From the NCBI GenBank assembly GCA_963995505.1, contig OZ023196.1:14443106-14507105 (forward strand): a stretch of 64,000 nucleotides of DNA, in the 5' to 3' direction. The stretch is from Hypericum androsaemum. Taxonomy: Eukaryota > Streptophyta > Magnoliopsida > Malpighiales > Hypericaceae. The translations under genes were made by a program, and so were the position numbers. Below are positions 34,103-45,816 of this stretch, piece by piece; position 1 is the stretch's first letter; every line of letters starts with the position of its first letter. Under the pieces are notes generated by a model. It made no database searches and was not told where the DNA came from. It saw only the letters and a list, made by a program, of their open reading frames with translations.

Positions 34103-34498
34103 CATTGTTTTAAAATATGTTGTTCATATCGGCGATATGACGGGTTGGGCCGTGAACTAACAATGAGGTTGGTTCGTTTGAATACCAAAACCTGGAGGAG
34201 GGCCGGACCGGTGGTCGGTGTTGACCTCCAGTCCAACCAGTTGTATCGGATAGTTCAAATCAAACTGTCCGGAATTAATTTTATTGAACAAAAAATTTGA
34301 AGTTTTTTAGATTAAACGAGATTAGATAGAAATTTTAATACTTCTTAAATGATAAACTTTGAAAAAATATTAGAGAATATCTAGAATTATTTTGACATTT
34401 CAGTGTCAAACATAATGGATGACAGGATAATTAGAAAAAATTCTAGTCCGACCGGTGATCCACCGATCGGACCATGAAAGGAAAGGAATTTCAAAAAA
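34103..34498. mobile_element. hAT-like MITE copy upstream of unit E
   Basis: Starts CATTGTTTTAAAATATG; the right end ATTTCAAAAAATA is a decayed inverted CATTGTTTTGAAAT. Flanks CTAAATAT and ATAAATAT are an 8-bp duplication with one mismatch. Subterminal GGTCCGGCC/GACCGGTGATC motifs match the copies at 3773 and 36046. No coding capacity. Confidence 0.65.
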
Positions 34499-34931
34499 TA
34501 ATAAATATTTAAAATATTAATTAGAAAATAATGAGTTTAATAATGGGGCGGAAATTTTAATATTAGGAAAAGATCTTAAACGTTGTCGCAAGGAGATTGC
34601 GTGGTAACTTAGATTAATGCCAACAATATCAGATAGACATATTTCACCAACGACCAGGCCCACTGCTTGTTAGTCCACTTTATAGACTATAGTAATGGTA
34701 GAATGAGTAGACTTGCAACAAGGACATAAATTCACCTACATAGACTTGGTCAGTGATTACGAGATCCGAATTATTAGATATCCTTCAAATTAGCTGTATT
34801 TGAGAAAGTCGAACAAAAAAATTTTCAATCTTATATGTATTAAAGAAACTATCAATTTATTTTATAATAAATTCGACTTCACCTACTAATTTCCTCTATA
34901 CAGGTGAATTTTGGATTTCATCTGCATACAA

Positions 34932-35833
34932 TAATAATAAGGGAAAAGTGCACTTTAGTACCCTGTGGTATCGCGAAAAATCCTGTCAGTACTATGTGGT
35001 TTAAAACGTATCAATTGAGTCATACTTATTCCAATTAACATCAATTAGAGGCCCGGGCAGCTGCCCGGACCTGCCCGAACCTACCCGACCGCTGCCCGAA
35101 CTACGTGGCCAGCCACGTCACCAAATTTTGATGACGTGGCACCACGTAGACATTCTCCTCCTCCTCCTCCTCCTCCGTCTCCTCCTCCCCCCGCGCTCCC
35201 CCCGCGTCCTCCTCCTCCTCCCCTCCTCCTCCTCCTCCTCCCCCCGCGTCCTCCTCCTCCTCCTCCTCCTCCTCCCCCCGCGTCCTCCTCCTCCTCCTCC
35301 TCCCCCTGCGTCCTCCTCATCCTCCTCCCCCAGCATCCTCCTCCTCCTCCTCCTCCCCCCGTCCTCCTCCTCCTCCTCCCCCCGCGTCCTCCTCCTCCTC
35401 CTCCCCCCGCGTCCTCCTCCTCCTCCCCCCGCGTCCTCCTCCTCCTCCTCCTCCCCGCGTCCTCCTCCTCCTCCTCCCCCCGCGTCCTCCTCCTCCTCCT
35501 CCCCCTGCGTCCTCCTCCTCCTCCTCCCCTGCTTCCTCCTCCTCCTCCTCCTCCCCCCGCGTCCTCCTCCTCCTCCTCCTCCCCCCGCGTCCTCCTCCTC
35601 CTCCTCCTCCTCCTCTCCACGTGGTGCCACGTCATCAAAATTTGGTGACGTGGCTGGCCACGTAGTTCGGGCAGCGGTCGGTAGGTTCGGGCAGGTCCGG
35701 GCAGCTGCCCGGACCTCTAATTGATGTTAATTGGAATAAGTATGACTCAATTGATACGTTTTAAACCACAGGGTACTGACGGAATTTTTTGCGATACCAC
35801 AGGGTACTAAAGTAGACTTTTCCCTAATAATAA
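34932..35833. mobile_element. Mutator-like MITE with 210-bp inverted repeats and CCTCCT core
   Basis: Element 34941-35824 with 9-bp duplication TAATAATAA (34932-34940 and 35825-35833). Inverted repeats of about 210 bp start GGGAAAAGT and end near CACGTGGCACCACGTAG, with only a handful of mismatches. Between them (35151-35614) lies a pure-strand array of CTCCTCCTCC/CCCCCGCGT units. Long open frames on both strands across it are low-complexity artefacts. Long TIRs and 9-bp duplication are hallmarks of Mutator-like elements; no transposase. Confidence 0.85.
35151..35614. repeat. Strand-asymmetric CTCCTCC / CCCCCGCGT minisatellite
   Basis: Imperfect units of about 20-30 bases, (CTC)n followed by CCCCCGCGT or a variant, repeated about 18 times. 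The plus strand is nearly pure pyrimidine apart from the GCG in each unit. Confidence 0.88.
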
Positions 35834-36037
35834 TAGTGGTGTAGAAAAGTCGCAACGGCCCAATATATAATAACTGTGTACGGGAGAGCATGGGTTGATG
35901 TATAAATTGAATTTTTCTAAACTTGATTTGGTTGCTACTACTGAAATTTTAATTAATGAAAGGTTAAGCATCGTACTTCTTGAAAAAGTTCTAATTTGCA
36001 CCTAGAACTTAAAGTTGTCATTTGCCATCAATATGGG

Positions 36038-36292
36038 ACAATTACCATTGTTTTCAAAAACGACTCGGAGAGCGATCCGAATTTTGGTCCAATCACTGGG
36101 TCAACCAGTCCAACCAGTGAAACTGGTGGTCAGACCAGAAGTTTATATATATTTAGATTTTTTCTGGGTCAAAAATTCGAGCCAACCGTCCAGTCTAACC
36201 AGAAATCATCCGATTCGTTAGGTAAAACCGTACGTACATAGTTTTCTAACCCGTCCAAGGTCGGACTGCCATCTCAAAATAATGACAATTAC
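36038..36292. mobile_element. hAT-like MITE, compact copy with exact 8-bp duplication
   Basis: Element 36046-36284 (239 bp), left CATTGTTTTCAAAAACG, right end inverted CATTATTTTGAGAT, flanked by ACAATTAC on both sides (36038-36045 and 36285-36292). Contains GGTCAGACCAG and GGTCGGAC subterminal motifs of the family. This is the best-preserved member in the window. Confidence 0.75.
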
Positions 36293-36480
36293 CATTTCCT
36301 AATCAAATTTTTAAGTGAAGAAAAAAATTAGGAACAAAGGTCAAATAACACTATGTACTTATTCATAAAATCCAATACACAATCCGTACTTGAAACTAGT
36401 CCATTTATCCCTTTTACTATCTCAAACAGGCCAATTAATACTCCGTAACCACTTTCCCGATGAACGACAAGATCTTCTTC

Positions 36481-37968
36481 AGCTTACGAGGACGGATTGA
36501 GTTTGGACTAATAAAAAATTGTCCATAGGTGGGGACTAGATTTAGAGCCGTCAGATTTGATTTTAAAAAAAAATTTACATCCAATGGTCAATAACCAATC
36601 AGGGATATTTTTGACTTTTAAAACAAAAAACTAGGTTAAACCAACCATCTCTCTTCCTCTCCCACCCTCTCTTTCACTAATTAAAAAATCTCTCCCTCTC
36701 TCTCTCCTCCCCCCCCCCCCCAACCAAAGAACCACCCACCTCCGACACAGAAATCCAGGAAATGGGTCCCATGGTGCTGGCGACGGGTCTGCTGGCCGAG
36801 TCCCGTCCGCTGCTGCCCGGCGTCATCCTGCCGTCGAGGAGAGAGAGAGCTCGGCGGAAGAAAGAGCCGTCAAGGAGAGAGAGAGAGAGAGCCCACGAAC
36901 CCGCGCCGTGCCTAGAGGAGACGTGCTCGCCGTTGCTCGTCTGTCGCCTGGAGTACCGCCGCCGCTTGCTGTCTGTGAAGAAGAAGAAGAAACGGCGGAA
37001 GGAGAATACAGTAGTGATATTGGTTTTCTACAGTAGTGATAATGGTTTTCTACAGTAGTGATATTAGTTTTCGTGACATCTTTTGTTTGGTTTGAGTATG
37101 TAATGATATTGGTTTTAGTCTGTAATAATATTGGTTCGAGTATGTATTGATATTGGTTTAAGTCTGTATTGATGTTGATTTTAGTCTGTACTGATATTGG
37201 TTTGAGTATGTATTGATATTGGTTTTAGTCTTTAATGATATTGGTTTGAGTATGTACTGATATTGGTTTGAGTCTGTAATGATATTAGTTTGAGTAAGTA
37301 ATGCTATTGGTTTTAGTCTATAATGATATTGGTTTTCGAACGTAGTGATATTGGTTTTCGAACGTGGTGAGATATTGATTTTCGAATGTGTTGATATTGA
37401 TTTTCGAATGTGGTAATATTGGTTTCCAAACGTGGTGGTAATATTGGTTTCCAAACATCGTGATATTGGTTTTCCGAACGTAGTGATATTGGTTTCGAAC
37501 GTAGTGATATTGGTTTCTGAACGTAGTGATATTGGTTTGCGAATGTAGTGATATTGATTTTCGAAAGCAGTGATATTGGTTTCCGAACGCAGTGATATTG
37601 GTTTCTGAACGTAGTAATATTGGTTTTCGAATTTAGTGATATTGATTTTCTATTAAATTTTTATTCTTTGGTTCTTTGAGTTTATTAAAAAAATCTGGTA
37701 GTTTGTAGGATTTTTGAAGTTCACAATAATTTAAAGAGAGAGAAAGAGTCCCTTCCTCTTTTCACGTGAGATTGGTTTAAATTTTTTTTATCTTTTTAGT
37801 TTTTCCATAAAAAAGTGTGCCAGCTAATTTCTATCTCCCCTTTTGTTTTTATTAGTTTTTCAATTTTACCCTTAACTACTTTATTAATACCTAAATTACC
37901 ACAATCTCTCTTTTCGTCCCCAAATTTGAAGACTACACTTGTCCCCATGGAATAACCCCATCTTACAT
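36481..37968. mobile_element. ATTGG-repeat TIR element, copy 3 (inverted)
   Basis: Element about 36490-37959, inverted relative to copy 2: its left end GGATTGAGTTTGGACTAATAA matches the reverse complement of copy 2's right end, and the right end GTCCCCATGGAATAACCCC matches copy 2's left end. Candidate decayed 9-bp duplication AGCTTACGA/ATCTTACAT. Contents: poly-C 36709-36721, GC-rich 36760-37000, then the ATTGG array 37010-37650 (GTAGTGATATTGGTTTTC and similar). It splits a flank that is continuous behind unit A. Confidence 0.7.
37010..37650. repeat. Tandem ATTGG minisatellite, copy 3
   Basis: Around thirty imperfect units of 18-24 bases, cores GTAGTGATATTGGTTTTC and GTCTGTATTGATATTGGTTT. 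The minus-strand frame 37158-37454 is a product of the repeat. Confidence 0.88.
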
Positions 37969-38215
37969 GCTACTGTCGTCATCATGCCAGCTTAAAATAC
38001 TCCACGTCATACCTTTGTTCCAAAACTTAACCTAACGGCTAAACAAGAAACAATAATTTGTAATTGTCGAGGGAAAAAAAATAATTTAAACGACCGGTAA
38101 CCTATCGAACGACAGACGTATCCCTTCCATTTGAAAATTCCAATTCCGCCGCTCAGTCGTCCCAATTTACCCCACGCCCCTCCCGCAGGGAATCGAGGAT
38201 TTAGCCCTAGAGAAG

Positions 38216-38533
38216 GTAAGCGGAATCCGGAAGCGTTCCAGTTTTCTTAATTTTTCCAATTTTCTGCGTTGACAAATTATTTGTTATTCTTAATTTAACC
38301 GCTCCTCGTTGGTTGGTGTTCTTAACTTGTCCCTTATTTATTTATTTGGAGTGCCAATCTTATTTGTTTCGGAATTAGGGCAAACTAGGTGAACTCAATG
38401 ACCTGTGTTAATTTCTTTGCTTCCTGTTGACGAGAATTAGACTCATCGTCGGAATTAGGGCAAACTAGATGAATGTTTGATTGTCGCGTATCGAGTTTTT
38501 GAACTTTGAAGTAGTTGTGGTGTTTGGCTGCAG
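38216..38533 (+). promoter_or_regulatory. 5'UTR intron of the FAM32A-like gene
   Basis: GAGAAG/GTAAGC donor at 38216 and GGCTGCAG acceptor at 38533, 24 bases before the start codon. Leader introns like this are common in plant housekeeping genes. Transcript evidence would be needed to confirm. Confidence 0.55.
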
Positions 38534-38557
38534 TTTTCGGGTTTGGTTGGCGACGCG

Positions 38558-39995
38558 ATGTCGGCTTATGATAATGTGGTTGGTGGGAAGTTGAAACTCA
38601 AGGGTAAAGCCTTGGATGTGAAGGCTGGTGGAGTTAAGAAGAAGAAGAAGCATAAGAAGCCTCGTGACGATCAAGTTGCTCAGGTTGTAGAAGACGATCA
38701 CGCTACAGGTTCGATTCCGTACTTCCTTTCTCTTTGATGTTGTGAGTTTTTCTTCTTATAAGTTGTGATCTGGTAGCGGTTTTGAAATTTGTTGGAGCCT
38801 CGACGAAACAATGCCAAGCTGTTGACCTGAGCACTGTATTTTGTTTTCTGGTTCTGTCATCTGGATTTCCTTTTTGTGGCTGTCTCTTCTGAGTGGCTGC
38901 TAAAGTTGTTTGCAACCTGAGGCGGATTCGCTCCAACTTACCCAACCAACTAATACTAATGGTGTTTCTCCTTGATGCTCAATGCCCATTTGTAGAACCA
39001 ATTTCTCAGTTGTAGTTCCTGCAATGCCTATGATGGTGTACTTTATCGTCTAGGAATCTCTGCTCTTTGAAACTTGAACCTCTAATAACTGTAGCATATC
39101 CATGTTTTTTGTTGTCTTGCTTCTACTTCATCACCCTGTCTCACATTGTACTGTGGTTCACAGAATTAGCAAGTCATTAGTTCCAGGCCTGTTATTGGAT
39201 GTCAGATAGAAAGGTTTTCTGTCAGTTTTCGCCGTGCAATTTTTTGTCAGTCAAAAGTTACGTGATGCCGTAGTTCTTTTTTCCTTTGAGTTTTCCAGGG
39301 ATTAAACCCTGGTCTTGGAAATTTTCCCATTATCCTTATCCATCCCTCAACTTGAGCCAGCAACATGATGCCGGAGTTTGGTTTTCTTAATATTAGGCGG
39401 ATCCGAGCTTGGGTTTTGCTGGGTGTCTTAGTAGCCTCATGATCGATTGTTATTGTACCTAATTAATGGTATAATATTATATCCATCTTTGCGAACTCCA
39501 ATTTATGCTCAGGGTTGAAATTGCTATTTTTCCCTTCCGGTTTAACTCTCTAGATCGATTCCGAAGTATTGTGGTCTCTGTCTTAGGAATGACGTTATCT
39601 GTATTTGTTTATATTGCACAAGTAGGTTACTTAGGGTTCTCATGTTTTGATGGTTATCGGTTTTTATGTTGCGATCTCTTCGCTTCTGAGTCATTGCTTT
39701 CACAATCTTATAACCCCTTCTCTCTTTTGGAGCAGGACAAAGTGTTATAGAGTCAACTGATCTCAACGAAGAAGATATAGATGATGGTGGCAAATTGAGC
39801 GGGGACGGAAAGCCTGCATCCAGCGATCATCTCACCGCTGCGGAGAAACGTTACAAGGAGCAGCGGGAAAAACTCGACATCCACAAGATGGCAAAGGACG
39901 CCAATAAATCGCACCGAGACAGGATTGAAGGTTTCAACCAGTATCTTGCAAACTTGAGTGAGCATTACGACATTCCTAAAGTTGGCCCAGGCTAA
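38558..39995 (+). CDS. FAM32A: FAM32A-like protein (spliceosome-associated)
   Basis: Join 38558-38708 and 39736-39995 with a 1027-bp phase-1 intron gives 136 aa. The protein starts MSAYDNVVGGKLKLKGKALD, has a lysine-rich stretch VKKKKKHKK near residue 28, an acidic middle (ESTDLNEEDIDD) and the conserved C-terminus AAEKRYKEQREK, SHRDRIEGFNQYL, SEHYDIPKVGPG. This is the FAM32 family; the human protein is a C-star-stage splicing factor that supports exon ligation, and a nuclear role is assumed here. Its upstream sequence is shared with unit A's flank. Start chosen as the first ATG after the leader intron, matching the family N-terminus. Confidence 0.92.
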
Positions 39996-40471
39996 GGCAC
40001 CCACTGCAACTTTATTTGCACGTCTAGCCAACATTGTTCCCCTGGATCTTGTGTTGCGTTTGTTCTCTCGTTTTGAAACTGTTGTATCTACTTGACTAAT
40101 GAACAAGTATGACGATTGGCATATTATGACTTATGATTTCTAACGCGTATCATGGGATTTGGGGTAAATTAGTTCGGCATCCGGTCCGAAAATTCGATGT
40201 CCGAAATGCCGTAACAGAGGCTACATCTCAGATTTTATGTCACATGTTAAATGTCACAGTTTTACTGTACATCTAATATATTCAGACTACAATTGAACGA
40301 AAACTGAACAAGTTTTATTATGAAACGTCAATCAATAGCTTGTAGACGCTCATAAGTTAGGAATGAGCATTTGGAATGGACATGATGGTTCCATTATGTT
40401 TGCCTAAATACAATTGTGGAAATCACAGAGCAAACGAAGTAGGTGTGGTTTAGAAAGATGGAATGTACTGA

Positions 40472-43400
40472 TCAAGGGTTATCTGCTCTTCTTCTGTGGA
40501 TATCAGGAACAAGAAAAGCATCTTTGACCAAATTTAGCTCTCGTAATGCATCCTTGATTGTCGTACGGTCCTTGGCCGACTCGACCGAGCAAGCCACTCC
40601 GACTTCAAGAACTGAAGATAAGCTCTTCTTTAGATTGATCATCTTCTTTATCAACTGCTGAGTTTGGCTGTTTTGTTGTCCACCTCGAGCTTGACCATCC
40701 TCGGGTTGTCCTATCATTTCCATTTCCACTTCTTGTAGGTCACCTGGGAGAAGAGTTGTGTCTACAATCTGCATAATGTTTCCTGGCAATGCTTCCTTAA
40801 CAAAGTTATGAAGGTTCAGGCCCTCAGCGAACGTTTCATCCGTTGGCCTTTTCCGGGTAAACATCTCGAGCACAAGGATCCCGTAGCTGTAGACATCCCC
40901 TTCCTTTGTTGCCATACCTCCCATTCCATATTCTGCAATTTGTATGCATTTTTTAAGCAAATAGAGAGGACACGAGTCGGCTAACAGTTAGATAGAAGAG
41001 GAAAGTCTTACCAGGAGGAGCATAGCCAATGGTTCCCCTCAGTCCTATCGTGCTGCTTCTGCTCCGGGACAAGTGATTCGTAGCAGAAAGTCTCGCCAGG
41101 CCGATGTCACTAATGTGAGCAACCATGTCCTCATCCAGAAGGACATTGCTAGGCTTCAAATCACAGTGGATGACAGGTACTTCACACAAGTCATGAAGAT
41201 TATGCAACCCCGATGCTACATCGATTGCATTGTTAAGTCTCTGAACAAGGTCCAATCTCTTTGTGACCTGATTGCTCCAGCCATTTTTAAAATGCAAACC
41301 ATCATCTAAGCTACCATTTTCCAGGTACTTGAAAACCAAAGCTTTGAACTCGTCGCCTTTATAATCCAAGCTTGAACAATATGTTACGAATCGGAGAAGA
41401 TTCCGGTGCCTGATGTTTCGCAATGCGTTGCATTCTGCAATGATGCTTTTTGCAGCACCTCTTTGCTCAAGGTTCAGTACTTTGACAGCAACTTGCTGTT
41501 GGAGCTGATCCAGAAATCCTCTGTATACAGAGCTGAAACTTCCGAAACCAATCAGATTGTTGGCAGAGAATCCATCGGTCGCATCAAAAAGGCTTCTATA
41601 TGAGACCGTCGGTAGGCCACTAATCTGTTTGGCTGCAGTCGTTGCCTCCTTTTTATGTTTCATCCGCCACCAAATGAGTACAATGATTGATACTGAAAGT
41701 ACAAACAGAAAACATACAATTATGATAGTTAGTTTAAAAGCTCTTGACTTCCCTTTCCTTGTTGCTTTGGCAGCGCACTTTTGAAGATGGAGTTCCGGGA
41801 TTCCTCCGCATAGCTTGTTGTTACCAGTTAGCGATACAGAAGAAGCATTTGCAAAGACTCCTCGGGATGGAATCTCGCCTAGAAGATCGTTGAAGGAAAT
41901 ATTCAAGGACTACAGAAGCAGCATGTTCTGGAGACCATGCGGAACTTCCCCCCGTCAGGTTGTTTCGAGAAAGATCCAACTGTCTCAGGCCTTTCAAATC
42001 TGCCAAAGATGAAGGTATGGTTCCTGGGAATGAATTTCCTTGCATGAAAAGGAGCTCCAAGTTTAAGCACTCTCCTACTGTTCCAGGAATCTGACCTGAG
42101 AGAAGATTTCCTGAGATCTCCAGCTGATTTAGCTGTGTCAGCTTACCGATTTGCATAGGCAAAGTCCCGGAGAACGAATTAATCGAAAGGTTGAGTAATA
42201 CAGACAAAAAAGAGAGCCCAAGAACCTCATGTGGAATATCTCCACTGAGATTGTTAAGTGAGACATCCAAGTAGTACAAACTTTGACAGTCTCCGATACT
42301 CGACGGAATGGTTCCCTCCAAGTTATTTTGAGCCAAATAGAGCATAGCCAATTGACTCAAATTGCCAATTCTGGTTGGAATCCGGCTGACCAATTGATTA
42401 GCAGTCAAGTACAAGAGCTGCAGATTTTGCAATTTCCCTAATGATGAAGGAATGGGACCTGTCAACAGATTATACTCCATCCCCAAGACATGTAGATTCC
42501 CGAGCCCGCCTATCAAATCCGGGATTCTGCCACCGATGAGATTTCCTCCCATGTACAAGTAATTGAGATTAGAAGATAAGTTTCCTACAGAATCTGGTAA
42601 GACAGCCTGCGAAACGGTTCATACTAATATCCAGAACCTCCAAGTTGCTGCAGTTTATCAAAGGTGTTAGGAACTCCAAGTCCGTGGATGAGTTGCTTCC
42701 AAGCATGTTACTATCGATATTCAGAGACCAGAGACTCTGCAAGTTCCCGAGATTCCGAACCGTCCCTACGAAGCCATTTTCGGGAACATCAAGAAGCTGC
42801 AGCTGAGAAGCATTAGACAAAGACTTCGGCAATGAACCCGAAAATCGATTCCCGCCAATGGCTAGTACTTCTAGATTTGGCAGAGTAAGGCCTAAGTCAT
42901 CTGGCAGGCTTCCATTAAGGTGATTATCCGAAGCTATGATCCGGATCATCGAAGAAATATTGAAAATAGATGGAGGGAGAGTACCGGATAGTTTATTTGA
43001 AGGAATAACAAAGTTGGTCAAGTTTCTTAACCTCCCCATTTCTTTAGGAACTTCCCCAACAAGATTGTTAGCTGCCAAGGTAATGAATGTGAGGGAAGAC
43101 AAGTTCCCAAGAGAAGGCGGTATTCATCCTGTCAGTTTGTTTGAAGCTAATGTGAGTACCTCAAGCTTCACCAATGAACCAATCTCCTTCGGTATCGTCC
43201 CGACAAGAGTGTTCCAGGCTAAAGCTACTATCCTCAGCTTGGAGCAGTATGACAGACTGGCAGGAATTTCCCCCTCCAATGTGTTGTTGTTCAGCCAGAA
43301 TTCTTCCAGCCTGACGAGCTTACCGACCTCTCCGGGTATCTCACTGTGTAATCTATTGGTTCTGAGGTCAAGGACCCTGAGGAAGCTGAGGTTTGCGATG

Positions 43401-43600
43401 TAGGGGCGAAACCGAGCCAACCAAGCTCTGGTTTTTCAGCACCAAGGAAGTGACCCTTTGATGCTTGGAGGAGCATCAGACCCCCTGCCACCTGCAAAAT
43501 GGTCGGTGCTGTTATCTCCTGAGGCATTGGCTTGGAGGAGCTTGATCAAGGCAAGATGGTCAGTGCTGTTATCTCCTGAGGCATTGGCTTGGAGACATAT
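40472..43600 (-). pseudogene. LRR-XII receptor kinase F (degenerate)
   Basis: Distinct paralogue, closer to G than to C. Visible parts: a duplicated LRRNT piece (LQANASGDNSTDH twice, 43600-43495), a frameshift at the C-run near 43405, LRRs 43420-43124 ending in TGA after SNKLTG, LRRs to 42600 where the frame slips, LRRs 42558-41930, another slip plus a TAG near 41910, an LCGGIPELHLQKC cap, a transmembrane segment, kinase to 41012 with GFGSFSSVY (third glycine lost), VIHCDLKPSN (non-RD) and DIGLARL for DFG, intron 41011-40934, last exon 40933-40472. At least four frame lesions and two dead kinase motifs. Confidence 0.9.
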
Positions 43601-45786
43601 TAGTGAAGTTGCAGCAAGTTAAAGAAAGAAGCTAAGATGGTATGCAAATATCTGCATTATGAATGTATAGAAATTGGACTAATGAAGCTTGGATACTGTT
43701 GTTCCAATTAAAAGAGTGTATTTTATATCGGGATAAAAATACTTTAATACTCTCTATACACACTAGATCTCTTGTTACAAAAATTCTCAAAAAATTACTT
43801 TGTATTTCTCTCGGGCCCTCATTTGTAAAATGAGTGTTGCCGATCTGCAATTCCGAGAGCTTGACGTGACAGAAACACGTCGACTTGTGTAAGTCAACTG
43901 GGAGCTTGATATGGCTCCAAAGTCAACTTACGTAGTCCCACTTCGGACAAAAGACAAACTCTTGTAGTGGAATGCCACGTGTCAGTGGCCTATTACGAGC
44001 CGCAAAAGACAATTACATTTTCTTGATTAAAATAAATAAATATGAGCCGAATAAAGATAAGTCAAAGTCATAGTCAACGAATTCGGAAGCACTCCAAAGT
44101 ATGTTTGATTTCATCATTTTATTTTGATCAAATTGCTATTAATTCGATCTATATAAAAACTATAAATAATTTTGAAGATTAAGTTCCTCCGAATTTTTAA
44201 TTATCTTTCAGCAATATTTGTCAAGAACTAAAAGAGGCAAACTTTTTTTTAAACCACCGACTCAACCGATTAATTTATGTTCGAGTTAAATAAGATATTT
44301 GAATAACAAAAAAATTTCAACAAATATTTTATACTAGCACGTCCTCAATAACTCGAAGTCGAGACTTTTTATTTAAACTAAAATATTTTTTTCCAATTGA
44401 TCTAAGTATTGTCAATAAATAGCATGTCTTAGACAGCCAATCGCCTTATGTCCTGTTTGATAGCCCGTTATTGTACTATTTAGATGTGTACTTCGATGAT
44501 TTTAAGAGAATTAGTCTGTACTATTGTATCCAAACGAACTACTTGATTAATAAAAATTAGGGGTATTTTTCCCTTTTTATATCAAAAATCTCACTATTTA
44601 TTGGCAAGACGCCAACTTGATTCATCATACTAAAATATCTCAACAAGTGCGGACAAATTATAGCGAGTCGCCGGCCTGTCTGTAATCGAAGGAGACGACA
44701 GCGTGGCCAAAGAACAAAAAAGTGAGCAGATTTATATAATTTGCTCATGCTACCTCAAAAGTCCATTTGCCTGAATTATTGCAGTATACTAGATGACCAA
44801 GAAATAAGTTAAATATATTTTAATTGCAGTCCATCTAGAAATTGTCAGTGTATTTAATCCAAAAGTTCAAATTAAAAATTTGAAAAATCTTTCTACGCGT
44901 TGTCAAAATTTCATCATCATATTTTTTTTTTTGGTGAAAAAAATTTCATCATCATATGATGACAAGAAGATCACCCTACCCGAAAAAAAGATTACATCTT
45001 AAAAATAATAGCTTATTCTGATCAAATTTGTTATTATGAATTGTGCATCAAATGAATAACTTATCGTGAATTTGTTATTCTGATCAATTCATGATAACAA
45101 ATCTGATCGAAATAAGTTATTCATTTTGACAATATTCTGAGTCCTATACAATTTTCTCCTTGTCGTTAATGCCAAATTTTGTACTATTTTTTAATTAAAA
45201 AGAATCTATGCAAACTTTGGCCAATTAATCAATTTATAGATTCTACAATCAATCTCAATCTCCATATTAATTTGGGGATTTTCCATTATTATATCATCAT
45301 CCATTTTAATCGTTAGACACGTGAGGCTTTCTACCCAATAACTAAAATGTATATCATATCGGAATTTTACCGAGGTACATGGTACTACTTGAAGAATGAA
45401 CATTTACTTGTAAGAAAATCTGAAATAAAAGAATGAATTTTTTTGTATTGGATAATGAATGGTTGAATTTTTTTGTCACAGGATAAATGCAATGGGCGAG
45501 AGAGGATTTGAACCTCTAACAACGGTTAAAACACCCGATATCTTATTACTCGATCACGTGCCTCGTTCATTGGTTTAAGACTCATTCTAGGTAGGTAGGT
45601 AATAGAGCGAAAACACTCGGCCCTTTGAAATAGAACGTAAAACAAACACATGCAGCATCCTAGTTTTCTTTTCTAATTCTCGAGAATTTGCACCCCAAGG
45701 ATTCTAGGATGGATGCAATAGGCTGTAATGGGCCCAACCACAAGCCCAACTAAAGCCCAAGCATAAATCCCCGGGAAAAGCAAGTC
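43601..45786. other. Intergenic, AT-rich
   Basis: No gene. A hairpin-forming inverted repeat lies at 45004-45121. TGGGCC/AGCCCA motifs at about 45730-45765 belong to the CDC6 promoter. Short open frames here have no recognisable content. Confidence 0.6.
45004..45121. repeat. Inverted repeat, about 37-bp arms
   Basis: Left arm AATAGCTTATTCTGATCAAA and following TTTGTTATTATGAATTG (45006-45043) pairs with the right arm 45085-45121 (CAATTCATGATAACAAATC, TGATCGAAATAAGTTATT) with a few mismatches and a loop of about 41 bases. Possibly a small MITE; no clear target duplication. Confidence 0.65.
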
Positions 45787-45816
45787 GGCGGGAAACAGGA
45801 ATCCCATTTTCCCGCC
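45787..45816 (+). promoter_or_regulatory. E2F binding sites upstream of CDC6
   Basis: GGCGGGAAA (45787-45795) and TTTTCCCGCC (45807-45816) both contain the E2F consensus TTTSSCGC, on opposite strands, about 130-160 bases before the start codon. Near matches follow (CGGGAAAG 45831, TTTCCCCGCC 45842). E2F control of CDC6 at G1/S is well established in plants and animals. Confidence 0.75.

Noticed and set aside
35081..35724. Four overlapping open frames of 170-198 codons on both strands
   Set aside because: They lie in the CCTCCT/CCCCCGCGT array and encode only Pro/Ser/Leu or Gly/Arg/Glu runs; products of composition.
39505..39793. Frames of 81-83 codons within FAM32A intron 1
   Set aside because: They lie across the intron and exon 2 junction and have no homology; shadows of the real gene.
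45490..45575. tRNA-like 3' half on the minus strand (GAGGTTCAAATCCTC)
   Set aside because: A T-arm/B-box-like piece is visible, but I could not form a matching acceptor stem, D-arm and anticodon arm; more likely chance or a repeat relic.
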